Program-made: the position numbers and the translations under genes
Shown here: positions 11,961 to 23,833 of the stretch, piece by piece
Layout of the letters: every line of letters begins with the position of its first letter
How positions within the stretch are numbered: position 1 is the first letter of the stretch
Notes under the pieces: generated by a model
The model's database searches: none
The model's input: the letters and a program-made list of their open reading frames with translations, nothing else
Told to the model about the DNA's origin: nothing
Source of the DNA: Mytilus trossulus
Lineage: Eukaryota; Mollusca; Bivalvia; Mytilida; Mytilidae
Length of the DNA stretch: 64,000 nt
Direction: 5' to 3'
Assembly (NCBI RefSeq): GCF_036588685.1
Contig: NC_086379.1
Coordinates: forward strand, 73,749,727-73,813,726

Positions 11961-14395
11961 AATTTGCCCATTGACCCCCATTTTTCTTTTTATAAATCTT
12001 TTACATGTATAATTATAAGCCATTTGTAAAAGTCGTATAAAATCTTATTTATTTTTTAATAGTTTTTGAGAACTTTAACTTGTCAATGATAAAGCTATGA
12101 AAAATCATAAGAGAACATTTTCTCGCCAAAATTTCAATAGCTCATATCTTCGCCAAAATTTCAATAGCTCATATCTCGAAAACAAGCATATTGACCTATA
12201 TATTTTTTTTTATTTGACCGCAAATTTTGAAAAAATTTTCGTCGTATATTGCTATCACGTTGGCGTCGTCGTCTGCGTCGTCGTTGTCGTCGTCCGAATA
12301 CTTTTAGTTTTCGCACTCTAACTTTAGTAAAAGTGAATATAAATCTATAAAATTTTATCACAAGGTTTATGACCACAAAAGGAAGGTTGGTATTGATTTT
12401 GGGAGTTTTGGTCCCAACATTTTAGGAATTAGGGTCCAAAAAGGGCCCAAAAAAGCATTTTCTTGGTTTTCGCACTATAACTTTAGTTTAAGTTAATAGA
12501 AATCTATGAAATTTTGACACAAGGTTTATGACCACAAAAGAAAGGTTGGGATTGATTTTGGGAGTTTTGGTTTCAACAGTGTAGGAATTAGGGGCCAAAA
12601 AAGGGCCCAAATAAGCATTATTCTTGGTTTTCGCACAATAACTTTAGTTTAAGTTAATAGAAAATAATGAAATTTAAACACAATGTTTATGACCACAAAA
12701 GGAAGGTTGGTATTGATTTTGGGAGTTTAGGTCCCAACAGTTAAGGAATTAGGGGCCAAAAAAGGGCCCAAATAAGCATTATTCTTGGTTTTCGCACAAT
12801 AACTTTAGTTTAAGTTAATAGAAATCTATGAAATTTAAACACAATGTTTATGACCACAAAAGGAAGGTTGGTATTGATTTTGGGAGTTTAGGTCCCAACA
12901 GTTCAGGAATTATGGGCCAAAAAGGGACCCAAATAAACATTTTCTTGGTTTTCGCACCATAACTTTAGTATAAGTAAATAGAAATCTATGAAATTTAAAC
13001 ACAAGGTTTATGACCATAAAAGGAAGGTTGGTAATGATTTTGGGAGTTTTGGTCCCAACAGTTTAGGAATAAGGGGCCCAAAAGGTCCAAAATGAAACTT
13101 TGTTTAATTTCATCAAAATTGAATAATTGGGGTTCTTTGATATGCCGAATCTAACTGTGTATGTAGATTTTTAACTTTTGGTCCCGTTTTCAAATTGGTC
13201 TACATTAAGGTCCAAAGGGTTCAAAATTAAACTTCGTTTGATTTTGACAAAAAATTAATCGGTTGGGTTCTTTGATATGCTGAATCTAAAAATGTACTTA
13301 GATTCTTGATTATCGGCCCAGTTTTCAAGTTGGTCCAAATCGGGGTCCAAAATTAAACTTTGTTTGATTTCATCAAAAATTGAATAAATGGGGTTCTTTG
13401 ATATGCCAAAACTAACTGTGTATGTAGATTCCTCATTTTTGGTCTTGTTTTCAAATTGGTCTACATTAAAGTCCAAAGGGTCCAAAATTAAACTAAGTTT
13501 GATTTTAACAAAAATTGAAATCTTGGGGTTCTTTGATATGCTGAATCCAAACATGTACTTAGATTTTTGATTATGGGCCCAGTTTTCAAGTTGGTTCAAA
13601 TCAGGATCTAAAATTATTATATTAAGTTTTGTGCAATAGCAAGTCTTTTCAATTGCACAGTATTGCGCAATGGCAAGAAATATCTTATTGCAAAATATTG
13701 TGAAATTGCAATTTTGTTTTTAATTAGAGTTATCTTTCTTTGTCCAGAATAGTAAGCAAGAAATATCTAATTGTAAGAATTTTTTTTATTTGGAGTTATC
13801 TTTCTTTGTCCAGAATCAACTTAAATCTTTGTTATATATACAATATACAATGTATATTCACTTTTTACTACCAACTGATAAATTAAAATAATCTTTACCA
13901 TTCAGTGATAACAAGCAGTTTTTTTTACATCTTAATATTTTATGATGTATTTAAATGAGTAGTAATTGTTACAAACTCCATTAGAAATTTTAATTGAGAT
14001 TAGTTTTGGAATAAGGGAAAGGGGGATGTGATTAAAAAAAATGGGTTCAATTTTCTCATTTGAAATTTCATAAATAAAAAGAAAATTTCTTCAAACATTT
14101 TTTTGAGAGGAATAATATTCAACAGCATAGTGAATTGCTCTAAGAGAAAACAAAATTTTTAATTTCATTAGAACACATTCATTCTGTGTCAGAAACCTAT
14201 GCTGTGTCAACTATTTAATCACAATCCAAATTTAGAGCTGAATCCAGCTTGAATGTTATGTCCATACTTGCCCCAACCGTTCAGGGTTCAACCTCTGCGG
14301 TCGTATAAAGCTACACCCTGCGGAGCATCTGGTTCTTTTTGATTCCCCTATCAATATATACTAGTTGTACGAAAAGCTATTTATTTTAAAACTGA
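11961..14395. repeat. Repeat D, left and right parts separated by an inserted element
   Basis: The left part (11961-12210) and right part (14335-14395, GATTCCCCTATCAATATATA) match consecutive stretches of an uninterrupted copy at 61898-62205. The left part includes a 27 bp perfect tandem duplication (12123-12149 and 12150-12176). On the minus strand 11799-12023 is open (74 codons, beginning MAYNYTCKRFIKRKMG), and the 62 kb copy encodes nearly the same start with a stop, so repeat D may descend from a coding sequence that I do not recognise. Confidence 0.6.
12211..14334 (+). mobile_element. Repeat C copy 1: 2.1 kb element with two classes of internal tandem unit
   Basis: Starts near TTTGACCGCAAATTTT and ends CGGTCGTATAAAGCTACACC, then CGGAGCATCTGGTT. 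The intact copy at 18381 starts TATACGACCGCA, so the ends are short inverted repeats. After a CGTCGT-rich tract (about 12262-12297) come five units of about 155 bp, each with TTTTCGCAC, ACTTTAGT and TTTATGACCACAAAAGGAAG. Then come about four units of 115-120 bp, each with GGGGTTCTTTGATATGC. A unique tail with GAGTTATCTTTCTTTGTCCA follows. Non-coding; open frames here come from the repeat units. The mechanism of movement is unknown. Confidence 0.8.
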
Positions 14396-15554
14396 GCAGC
14401 AAACTTCCTTAAATACTACTTAATGATTTACTAAGAAAACAAAGATTATGTTCATTGAAATCTTAAGTGACACTTCAGACACAGGCCAGTAAAAAAACAA
14501 GTTAGGAATGGGTTAGGAAATTTGCATGCTGTTAGAAATGGCCAAAGGAATATCACTGTCCAGATGAGGACACATAAAATCTGATTTTAGTCTTAAATTA
14601 AAGTATAGAAAACTGATCACAATATATTCCTGTTTTTAAGACAGGGTTGATCTGATCTTGACCTCATAGATTTGTATTTTCAAAATGAATATCCTTGCGG
14701 AAAAGAATAACCATGCATAATGCAAAAACAATTCCATGCAGAAAAGCAAAAAAGAAAAAGAAAAGAGAAATGTCAGATAAAAATGAAAAGTGAATATGAG
14801 CGAAATAAGAGTTATTTACCAATCCATGATGACATGCTTAACTTCACAATATTATATAGGAGTAACTTGATGGGTGTCACTTGTGTAGCAGGATCTGCTA
14901 CCACTTCTAGAGCACCTGAGCTAAACCCCTGGTTTTAGGTCAGATTTATATATGTCGCTCAGTCTATAGCTGTCTGTACTGATATTCCTCTTTTCATCAT
15001 TTTCCTCTCTTCTGGTACATATTTTCATTAGGGTAAGTTTTAAATAGTTCTGCCAAATTGAGGTTTTTACTTTAATTCGTGGTTCTCTGAACATGAAAGG
15101 ATGTTGTCCAGTTGACTATTGTATTCTTAATTTTGCTTTATATTTTCTTATTATGCAGAATTTGAGTAAATCTTGGACAAATATATTATGACAGGTTCAC
15201 ACATTTGCTATACTGTGACCAAAATGGATACAGTTTCTCGATCCTAGTTGATAAACGGCGGTGCTCTTACATAGGAGTTTCTTGCGTAGACAGGAAAAAG
15301 TTTTAAACATTGATTTACAGTTTCTTTCCCTTCTCACTGTTGGTTCCTGCTTATTGAAAATTTCCTGTAAAAACGGTATGTCTTATTTAAAGGGATAGAA
15401 CAAAAACGTTAACTTGTAGTCATGTTTTAGCATTTGCTATTTAACTTAATCTGTTAAAGAGCTGCTGACTTCAATGATCAGATTTCTACATATATATCTT
15501 CTAAATTAAAAATAAATTATGTGCATATGTAACGGTTTATTTTTTCCTCTGTGA
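14396..15554. other. Spacer with one retroelement 3'-end scrap; no gene
   Basis: At 14875-14940 the sequence GTAGCAGGATCTGCTACC followed by GAGCACCTGAGCTAAACCCC matches the 3' part of the retroelements at 25.7 and 27.8 kb. Nothing else was recognised. Confidence 0.45.
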
Positions 15555-16610
15555 TATTTTATCCTGAGGATGATTTGTCCCGTTATTTTTTTTCCAGGCA
15601 TGGTATTTCACAGGTTGATTTTTTCTAGAGGAGTGAAAATCTATCTGTGTTATGCGGATAGTATGTACCGGTATATATTTGCTGTACTATATTTACAGAA
15701 CCGTGTGAAATAGAGTCCCCTTAACTACTTTGTATGTAACTCACAATCAATATATACCTGTCTATAATTATAAAATGTTTCACAAAGGTAGAACAAATTT
15801 GCATAATTTATCAAAGGGAGGTAATTATGAGGAATTCATAGTTTAAAGATATTAATATTATATATTTTTGAATCCATTTCATATTGAAATTTTTCCTTGA
15901 ATCTTATTTTTTATATATTCATTTATATAAAAAGATGACTTACAACTTGATTTAATAACACACAGATAACATTTCACAGGTAAATACTATCCAGCTGTTA
16001 AACATGCTTTTGTTCCAATATATTGTTATGCTATGATATATCTGATTTACATATAATTAACAACTACATCTTTGTCCCCAGACAAAACTATTAATATAGT
16101 TAAAAATATCATCATACTCAAATTCTTCTATTACTGTTAACAGTAGTCATGGTAGTAATGCAACTATATTTCTACCATACTTATAAATTGTTTATATTTG
16201 TACTGAGATCTGAAAACAACTCACTTTTACATATATTATCATATATTTCACTAACCTGTCCTTATTTAATCATGATATTATTTTCACAATTACGATCTTT
16301 GAAATTACTTCTGGGTTTCTTCCCTATGATTCATGATAATTTTCTTTTTAAAAGGATGATATTGACTTGAATATTTCAGGAAATTTTTTCAAAGATAATT
16401 TGTGAAATTTTCATTTCCCATTATATATACATTTTTTTTTAACTATTTCGCTTTAATTCAAATACACTAAATATTAATATTTCATAGTTTTTTAAATGAT
16501 AAGTTTTTCTTGAGTTATCTACACAGATAGAATTTCACGGCAAAGGAAAAAATATCCCAGGGAAATATTTTCCTCCGGATAATAAAATAACAACAACTAC
16601 TGTGAAATTT
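15555..16610. repeat. Possible TIR or fold-back element, about 1 kb
   Basis: The left part (about 15555-15650: TATTTTATCCTGAGGATGAT, later GTGAAAATCTATCTGTGT) is an imperfect inverted match of the right part (about 16517-16600: ACACAGATAGAATTTCAC, later TTTTCCTCCGGATAATAAAA). The core between them is AT-rich and non-coding. I could not place exact ends or target duplications, so this is tentative. Confidence 0.35.
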
Positions 16611-18380
16611 TTACCTCCGGATCAAATTTCACCCGGATATAATTTTGCTTTACACATACAGTTTTACATACAAAACATGTATGATAACAATCCACAAAAC
16701 AAAAAAACCCACTATGGTTTTCTTTTTTTCATCCTCTTCTTTAAGTTTTCCAGTCTTCCACTGTTTCATCTGAATAAAGATGATACATCATGTACATAAC
16801 TGGTGTATTAGTTCAAGATTAGTCTTGACGTCCATCGTTTGTTTTGCAAGACAAGCTGGGTCCATAGGACATGAGGGCTTGCCCATATAAAAAAATGGAT
16901 ATGTGCCCATCCCAAATGTCAAATGGATGGGCTCAGCATGCTTTTTGGGCAGAATGACAGCATACACCTTATCGCTATTTAGTCCATTCCGGGGAAAACA
17001 GTCATTCATACAACTTCCTGTTTGGGTCAGCGGCTGAAAAATGGAGGTCATCAGTAGTGAGCTGAGGGAGAAAAAACTTTAGAAAGTGATCCTCAAGAAA
17101 CTTTGATATAGTATGATCCATTTTTTTCGAAATTAAAATTGAAGTAAAAAAATATTTTGTTTTAAGTATTTACGGTACTTTAAACAGATCTCATTAAAAA
17201 GTATCATGCATGGTGAATTGTTCAAACAGGGTCCCAGATAGCTTCAACTGGATGAAAAAGTTGTGCAATTTTAGAACTTATCCGGAATGGAATAAATAGC
17301 GATTAGGTGTATTGAATCCCTTTTAATTGGGCCTTAATTACAATGTAATTTGTTCATTTTTTCTTAATATATATGTATAACAACACTTATGTTTTCCATC
17401 AGTGACCTATAGTCCAAAAGTTTGGAAACAGTCATATTTGCCAGTCTTGTCCCAAACTGAAAGCATTTTCCTACATTTGTCCTAAATGAGTATAAATTGG
17501 GATTTAGGTCAAATTTTATTTGTAAACAGAAATAATTTTGGTCATTTTGTTGAGATTGAGTTTTTTACTCGCAATTTGAACTTGTTTTTGTTTTGTTATC
17601 CCTTTCCTGTAATAGAACTGCCACTTCAGACTATAGTGTTATAATCCCAAAGACCCTCCTAATAACTATATTAATGCCTCGGGGAAATTTTGGCTAATCA
17701 TTGCTAATCTCTTTACCTGCGTTTTTAATTCACACCCAGCTAATAATCACAAGCTCAGAACTAATAAAAAAAAAATTGTATAACAACTGTCTTCATTATT
17801 TAATTAATTTTCAGCTAAAACAATTGTAAATTCTGATATAAAATTAAAATAAAACTTGATTTAATTTTTCGTAGAAAAAGTATTGTTTCACTACTAACAC
17901 ATGTTTTCTATGTTATATGCATGCTTGAAATTCTCTTCTGCAGATTAGACACTAAATTGTAAATTCAAAATGATTTCATGCTAAGTAAAGCAAGTTTTAT
18001 TACAACTCTTATCAATAATATTCAAACACTATCTAAGGTTAAAAAAAAATGAAAAGCCAATGCTTTCCTGTGAATTTGATAAACAAAACTAATCCCAGAA
18101 ATGAGTCCGGAATTGCTAGTTTTGGTATTGTTGACAAAACATCCAGTTTAAATTTTATCTTCAAAATGGAAAGAGACATCAGCAATGTCTGAGAAAGTTA
18201 TCGTTTTCCGTCATAAAAACATTTCATTTTCAAAGTGTTGCCTTCCCTTAATTTGCTTTTGAACAATTTTTATGAAAATGGTAGGAAAATTCATGAAGTA
18301 AATGCAATACAACACTTAAAACAAGTTTGTTGATGCTACTAGTATGAGCATACTCAGTAATGTTATTTTGACAATCTTTT
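16611..18380. other. Spacer; one weak minus-strand ORF, otherwise nothing recognised
   Basis: The only protein-like frame is 16788-17051 on the minus strand (87 codons, Cys- and Pro-containing, e.g. HLTFGMGTYPFFYMGKPSC). I know no family for it and see no splice or promoter support. The rest is AT-rich and non-coding. Confidence 0.35.
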
Positions 18381-20345
18381 TTTATACGACCGCAAATTTT
18401 GAAAAAATTTTCGTCGTATATTGCTATCACGTTGGCGTCGTCGTCGTCGTCGGCGTCGTCGTCGTCGTCCGAATACTTTTAGTTTTCGCACTCTAACTTT
18501 AGTAAAAGTGAATAGAAATCTATGAAATTTTAACACAAGGTTTATGACCATAAAAGGAAGGCTGGTATTGATTTTGGGAGTTTTGGTCCCAATATTTTAG
18601 GAATTAGGGGCCAAAAAGGGCCCAAATAAGCATTTTCTTGGTTTTCGCACTATAACTTTAGTTTAAGTTAATAGAAATCTATGAAATTTTGACACAAGGT
18701 TTATGACCACAAAAGAAAGGTTGGGATTGATTTTGGGAGTTTTGGTTTCAACAGTTTAGGAATGAGGGGCCAAAAAAGGGTCCAAATAAGCATTATTCTT
18801 GGTTTTCGCACAATAACTTTAGTTAAAGTAAATAGAAATCAATGAAATTTAAACACAATGTTTATGACCACAAAAGGAAGGTTGGTATTGATTTTGGGAG
18901 TTTCAGTCCCAACAGTTTAGGAATTAGGGGCCAAAAAGGGACCCAAATAAGCATTTTTCTTGGTTTTTGCACCATAGCGTTAGTATAAGTAAATAGAAAT
19001 CTATGAAATTTAAACACAAGGTTTATGACTATAAAAGGAAGGTTGGTATTGATTTTGGGAGTTTTGGTCCCAACAGTTAAGGAAATAGGGGCCCAAAGGG
19101 TCCAAAATTAAACTTTGTTTTGATTTGCATCAAAATTGAATAATTGGGGTTCTTTAATATGCCGAATCTAACTGTGTATGTAGATTCTTAATTTTTGGTC
19201 CCGTTTTCAAATTGGTCTACATTAAGGTCCAAAGGGTCCAAAATTAAACTTAGTTTGATTTTAACAAAAATTGAAACCTTGGGGTTCTTTGATATGCTGA
19301 ATCTAAAAATGTACTTAGATTTTTGATTATTGGCCCAGTTTTCAAGTTGGCCCAAATCGAGGTCCAAAATTAAACATTGTTTGATTTCATCAAAAATTGA
19401 ATAATTGGGGTTCTTTGATATGCCAAATCTAACTGTGTATGTAGATTCTTAATTTTTGGTCCAGTTTTAAAATTGGTCTAAATTAAAGTGCAAAGGGTCC
19501 AAAATTAAACTAAGTTTGATTTTAACAAAAATCAAATTCTTGGGCCTCTTTGATATGCTGAATCTAAACATGTACTTAGATTTTTGATTATGGGCCCAGT
19601 TTTCAAGTTGGTCCAAATCAGTATCTAAAATTATTATATTAAGTATTGTGCAATAGCAAGTCTTTTCAATTGCACAATATTGTGCAATGGCAAGAAATAT
19701 CTAATTTCACAATATTGTGAAATAGCAAATTTTTTTTAATTAAGAGTTATCTTTCTTTGTCCAGTAAAGTAAGCAAGAAATATCTGCAAGAATTTTTTTT
19801 AATTGGAGTTATCTTTCTTTGTCCAGAATCAACTTAAATCTTTGTTATATACAATATACAATGTATATTCACTTTTTACTACCAACTGATAAATTTAAAT
19901 TATCTTTACCATTCAGTGATAACAAGCAGTTTTTTTACATCTTAATATTTTATGATGTATTTAAATGAGTAGTAATTGTTGCAAACTCCATTAGAATATT
20001 TTAATTGAAATTAGTTTTGGAATAAGGGAAAGGGGGATGTGATTAAAAAATTGGGTTCAATTTTTCTCATTTGAAATTTCATAAATAAAAAGAAAATTTC
20101 TTCAAACATTTTTTTGAGAGGATTAATATTCAACAGCATAGTGAATTGCTCTAAGAGAAAACATAAATTTTAAGTTCATTTGAATACATTCATTCTGTGT
20201 CAGAAACCTATGCTGTGTCAACTATTTAATCACAATCCAAATTTAGAGCGGAATCCAGCTTGAATGTTGTGTCCATACTTGCCCCAACTGTTCAGGGTTC
20301 AACCTCTGCGGTCGTATAAAGCTACGCCCTGCGGAGCATCTGGTT
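18381..20345 (+). mobile_element. Repeat C copy 2: 2.0 kb element upstream of the epimerase
   Basis: Same order of parts as the copy at 12211-14334: TATACGACCGCAAATTTT start, GTCGTC-rich tract (about 18436-18471), units of about 155 bp with TTTTCGCAC and GGTTTATGACCA, then 115-120 bp units with GGGGTTCTTTGATATG. The tail has CAATTGCACAATATTGTGCA, and the end is GCGGTCGTATAAAGC, then GGAGCATCTGGTT. Flanks differ from copy 1, so the two are independent insertions. It may sit in a 5' UTR intron of the epimerase gene. Confidence 0.8.
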
Positions 20346-20868
20346 TTAAAAAGGTACCAACTTTTAAGTTATCTCAAAAAGGCCGAAATTAGATGAAAAA
20401 AATTCTGGATCCTTGATTATACCTGTACATAGTCAAATATATGTTATCAACAGTTGACATCCTAGGGGCTAGGGTGAAATTTAAAATATCAGGGCAGGAG
20501 TTTTGAGTAAAAGAAAAGGCAGAACAAATGCAGGATGAGACACTTTGCAAAAAGAGTCAAGATGACAATTTATGTACAAAAAAGTTTGTGAAACTAATAA
20601 AAAAAATAGACAGGAAGGAAAAAAGTGGAAAATATAAAGGCAGGACAGAGATGACAACTTAAAAAAAAAATGCCTACCCCCCAAAAAAATTCAAATGGTA
20701 GCTCCCAATACTTAAATAAATGTGTCATGACATTGGTGAAATATCACTTTGAATAAATGGTTAACATTGTTTAAAAATAATTTTTCATCTAATACTTTGT
20801 AATAATAAAAAAAAATCTGTATTTTTCATTTTGTATTATTTTCAGTTATAGAACTTTCCAGTCACTCG
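20346..20868 (+). other. Upstream region and splice acceptor before the epimerase ATG
   Basis: A long pyrimidine tract ending TATTATTTTCAG (AG at 20844-20845) lies 23 bp before the ATG, suggesting that the coding exon is preceded by an intron and a 5' non-coding exon. No stop intervenes between the acceptor and the ATG, so a short upstream coding extension is possible but not needed by the family. Confidence 0.45.
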
Positions 20869-21567
20869 ATGTCTACACCAAGGAAATGTTTGAGTGGAAA
20901 AATTGGTCCTTCAATTCTGAATTCTGACCTTTCTAACCTGGCTTCAGAATGTCAAAGAATGCTAGATTGTGGTGCAGATTATCTTCATTTAGATGTTATG
21001 GATGGTCATTTTGTACCAAATTTAACTTTTGGCCACCCAATTGTTAAATGTCTCAGACCCAAAATGCCAAATGCGATGTTTGAAATGCATATGATGGTAG
21101 AGCCTGCAGAAAGATGGATTGAGGATATGGCAGCCAGTGGAGCAAATATGTATACATTTCATTATGAAGCAACACAGGATGTTCCTGGATGTGTTCGGAA
21201 AATAAAGGAGGCTGGCATGAAGGCTGGAATAAGTATTAAACCTGGTACTAAAGTTGAGGTTTTGGATCCATTTATTGACCTTGTAGACACAGTTTTGATA
21301 ATGACAGTTGAACCAGGTTTTGGAGGTCAAAAATTCATGACAGACATGATGCCTAAAATAGAATATTTGAGAGAGCATTTTAGTGATTTAGATATAGGTG
21401 TAGATGGTGGAGTTAGTTTGGATACAATTCAAATGTGTGCAAATGCAGGTGCTAATATGATTGTTTCTGGAAGTGCATTAATGAAGAGTGATAATCCAAG
21501 GGAAGTAATGCAAACTTTGAGGAACACAGTGGAGGATTCAATACAAAAATCTCAACTTGAACGATAA
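20869..21567 (+). CDS. RPE: Ribulose-phosphate 3-epimerase (232 aa, single coding exon)
   Basis: Interconverts ribulose 5-phosphate and xylulose 5-phosphate in the non-oxidative pentose phosphate pathway, in the cytosol. The full TIM-barrel sequence is present: KIGPSILNSDLSNL near the N-terminus, DYLHLDVMDGHFVPNLTFG at 38-55, FEMHMMV at 71-77, IMTVEPGFGGQKFM at 144-157, DIGVDGGVSLDT at 175-186 and ANMIVSGSALM at 195-205. Metal and acid-base residues known in the family correspond to H40, D42, H74 and D179, all intact. Length matches animal RPE (about 228 aa). The start gives the usual few residues before the conserved KIGPSIL block. There is no frame damage. The whole coding sequence lies in one exon, which may reflect intron loss or an old retrocopy. 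Confidence 0.96.
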   Translation: MSTPRKCLSGKIGPSILNSDLSNLASECQRMLDCGADYLHLDVMDGHFVPNLTFGHPIVKCLRPKMPNAMFEMHMMVEPAERWIEDMAASGANMYTFHYEATQDVPGCVRKIKEAGMKAGISIKPGTKVEVLDPFIDLVDTVLIMTVEPGFGGQKFMTDMMPKIEYLREHFSDLDIGVDGGVSLDTIQMCANAGANMIVSGSALMKSDNPREVMQTLRNTVEDSIQKSQLER

Positions 21568-21784
21568 ACTTAGCAGCTAGCTAAGCCATTTTAATTTGAA
21601 ATGTTTTATTTTCATACTAGAACCTGATCACAATGAAGCATATTCTATAATTTGACAATGCATTAGTGACAATCTATAGATTTGGTCTCTATTGGTAACA
21701 AAATTATTCCTCTATATTGATAGGTTCTTTGAACATGTTAAATGGTGTTCTGAAAATATTGAAAAATTGATCAAATAAGATTTT

Positions 21785-21790
21785 AATAAA
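21785..21790 (+). terminator. Polyadenylation signal AATAAA for the epimerase
   Basis: AATAAA in TTTTAATAAATTTG, about 218 bp after the epimerase stop codon, with GT-rich sequence (TTTGTTTGTT) just after it. The position is typical for a short animal 3' UTR. Confidence 0.5.
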
Positions 21791-23630
21791 TTTGTTTGTT
21801 ATCTCAATTGTACCAATGGATGACCAGATATTTCCAGCAAGCATAATATTAAATGATGCTTTATAGAATGTTCTTCCTGTGGTATTTTTTTGTTATTTTG
21901 TAACTTTATTTTTGAAAAAACACACCCAAACACATCATTTGAATAACTGTTTTGTTGTTTTTAAGCATCAATTCAAGGTGAGTATTAATTTTCAGTCAAC
22001 AAATACTTTTGGAATTGTTATGCAGTTTGAATGAAAAAATGTAGGTGTGGAATGGTTGCAAATTAGACAGCTATCCACCATAGACCAAAAGAAAAACTGC
22101 AAATATGCATGTCACTGTACTGCCTCCAAGGTTGTTTATTTAATATTATCTCCTGTTGGTTGTGAAGTAAAATCAGTCCATCACATTCAATTATCATCTT
22201 TTGAACCTTTTGATTGCACTTTCAGCAAAGTCCCTATCATGACTAATATTTATTTTGTGGAAGACAGTTTTTGGTCAAAGATTGCATAAAATGCATTCAA
22301 AACCCTATTGAACTGACCAATCCTAACTGACTTATATCTAAATCTCTTAAGGTATATCACTACTTTTGAGATACACAAAATTAATTGCATTGATCATTAC
22401 ATTTTAAACATCCTATCCATGAACATTTCCAAAACAATTATCAATGAAATATATGCTCAGATATTCAAATTAAAAAATGTCAGGAAAATTAGATAGCTTT
22501 TGATTGGTTTAGGAATCTAATATCTGTTCTAAAAATATCAATGATGTCATTCTCAAAGTAATCTTAAAATTGGAGTTATCTTTCTTTATCCATAATGTAC
22601 TTGAATCAAGTACAACCAAAATGATCACTGATGAATTCAATCAATATGTATCCTTCAGTGCTTACACACACTTTGACTATTGTTGCAGAGAGGCGATAGT
22701 GCCTGAAGAGAACTTTTGAACTTTGGCATGCAAACTGATAATCCTTGTCAGTCAAGGGCACCTGCCACATACAGGGTTCACTCACAACATCACTGTAGGC
22801 AGGCTAGTGATATAATTGTTGACTTAGCATCTCAGCCACTGTGGTCCCTTTTTGTTTTGACAGTGTTGCATTTGTAAAGGTAGCATTGAAGAGCCTTCAT
22901 AATCCAGATCAAGCATTCCAATTATGGCTTGATTGTTTCCTTGATAGAGGGATGCTACTAAAAAGGATGCTATTTAAAGAGTTTTTAGTTGGGAGTTGTA
23001 TGAAATTTCTATAGAAACTAGATGACAACATATGTTTCAAATGTAACCAATTACATCCTCTTTTCCTCAAATTTTATTTACCAAATTAGACGTACATGTA
23101 TCACTCGGAACCACATGTGGAACAGGATTGGCTAGCCCTTCTAACATTGTCTAAAGCAACAGATATCACCCATGGTTATTGCTGGTTTTTATTTGTCATT
23201 TGAATGTGTGGGTTTTTTTGCCATGGCTTGTCAAGTTTTTCCAACTAATGAATTTGAATTTTCATTTGGTACTTTTCATAGAAATAAGATGATGTGGTAT
23301 GAGTGCCAATAAGACAACTCTTCATTCAGCTCTCTTTGAAAGGAAAGGTTGTTTTGGGGTTTATTTTCCTTTAGAAACTTGAGAAAAGGATTATTTTTGT
23401 ATGGAAAAATGTGTGAAAGAACTACATGTACCTGTATACTAAAATATTGAAAAATGTTATAAGATTGGTTATTCTTGTGGGAAGATAAATTCAAATGCTA
23501 TCTGTCAATTTACCTGCAGCTAATACAAGGCTTATTTGAATTTTTAATTGATTGCATAGACGTTTAAGACTTATTTTCTTACTGATGCATGACTTTGAAA
23601 TGATCACTATTACAGACCTTTCTGATAGGG

Positions 23631-23654
23631 CATGGAAGTAATATTACTTCCATG
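23631..23654. repeat. 24 bp perfect palindrome
   Basis: CATGGAAGTAAT followed immediately by its exact reverse complement ATTACTTCCATG, with no spacer. GATAGGG lies just before it and GATAGGGC just after, so it could be a small insertion with flanking repeats. No function assigned. Confidence 0.7.
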
Positions 23655-23749
23655 GATAGGGCAAGGCGAACTGCCATCGATGATATACGTTATTCTTCCG
23701 AAAATCTTAAAACGGATAATGACGTACATTATACACATTTATATGGTTC

Positions 23750-23833
23750 AATCTTATTAAAATATTGATCTCTGAATTCGTTATTCTGCATTTGTAGTAT
23801 AACGAAATCAGAGATCAATATTTTAATTAGATT
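23750..23833. repeat. Inverted repeat, 35 bp arms with 14 bp loop
   Basis: The left arm 23750-23784 and right arm 23799-23833 pair at 33 of 35 positions; both contain AAAATATTGATCTCTGA in opposite orientation. Probably a fold-back MITE remnant. Confidence 0.65.

Noticed and set aside
12097..12376. Overlapping frames including an Arg-rich minus-strand ORF (also at 18363-18551)
   Set aside because: The Arg run is the CGT/GTC tract of repeat C read on the minus strand; it occurs in both copies of a non-coding repeat.
13255..13599. 114-codon minus-strand frame with internal repeats
   Set aside because: Caused by the 115 bp tandem units of repeat C; the phase is not kept between copies.
16788..17051. 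87-codon minus-strand frame
   Set aside because: Looks protein-like but has no family, splice or promoter support; could be one exon of an unseen gene, so only mentioned in the spacer entry.
21022..21378. 118-codon minus-strand frame
   Set aside because: Antisense shadow of the epimerase coding sequence.
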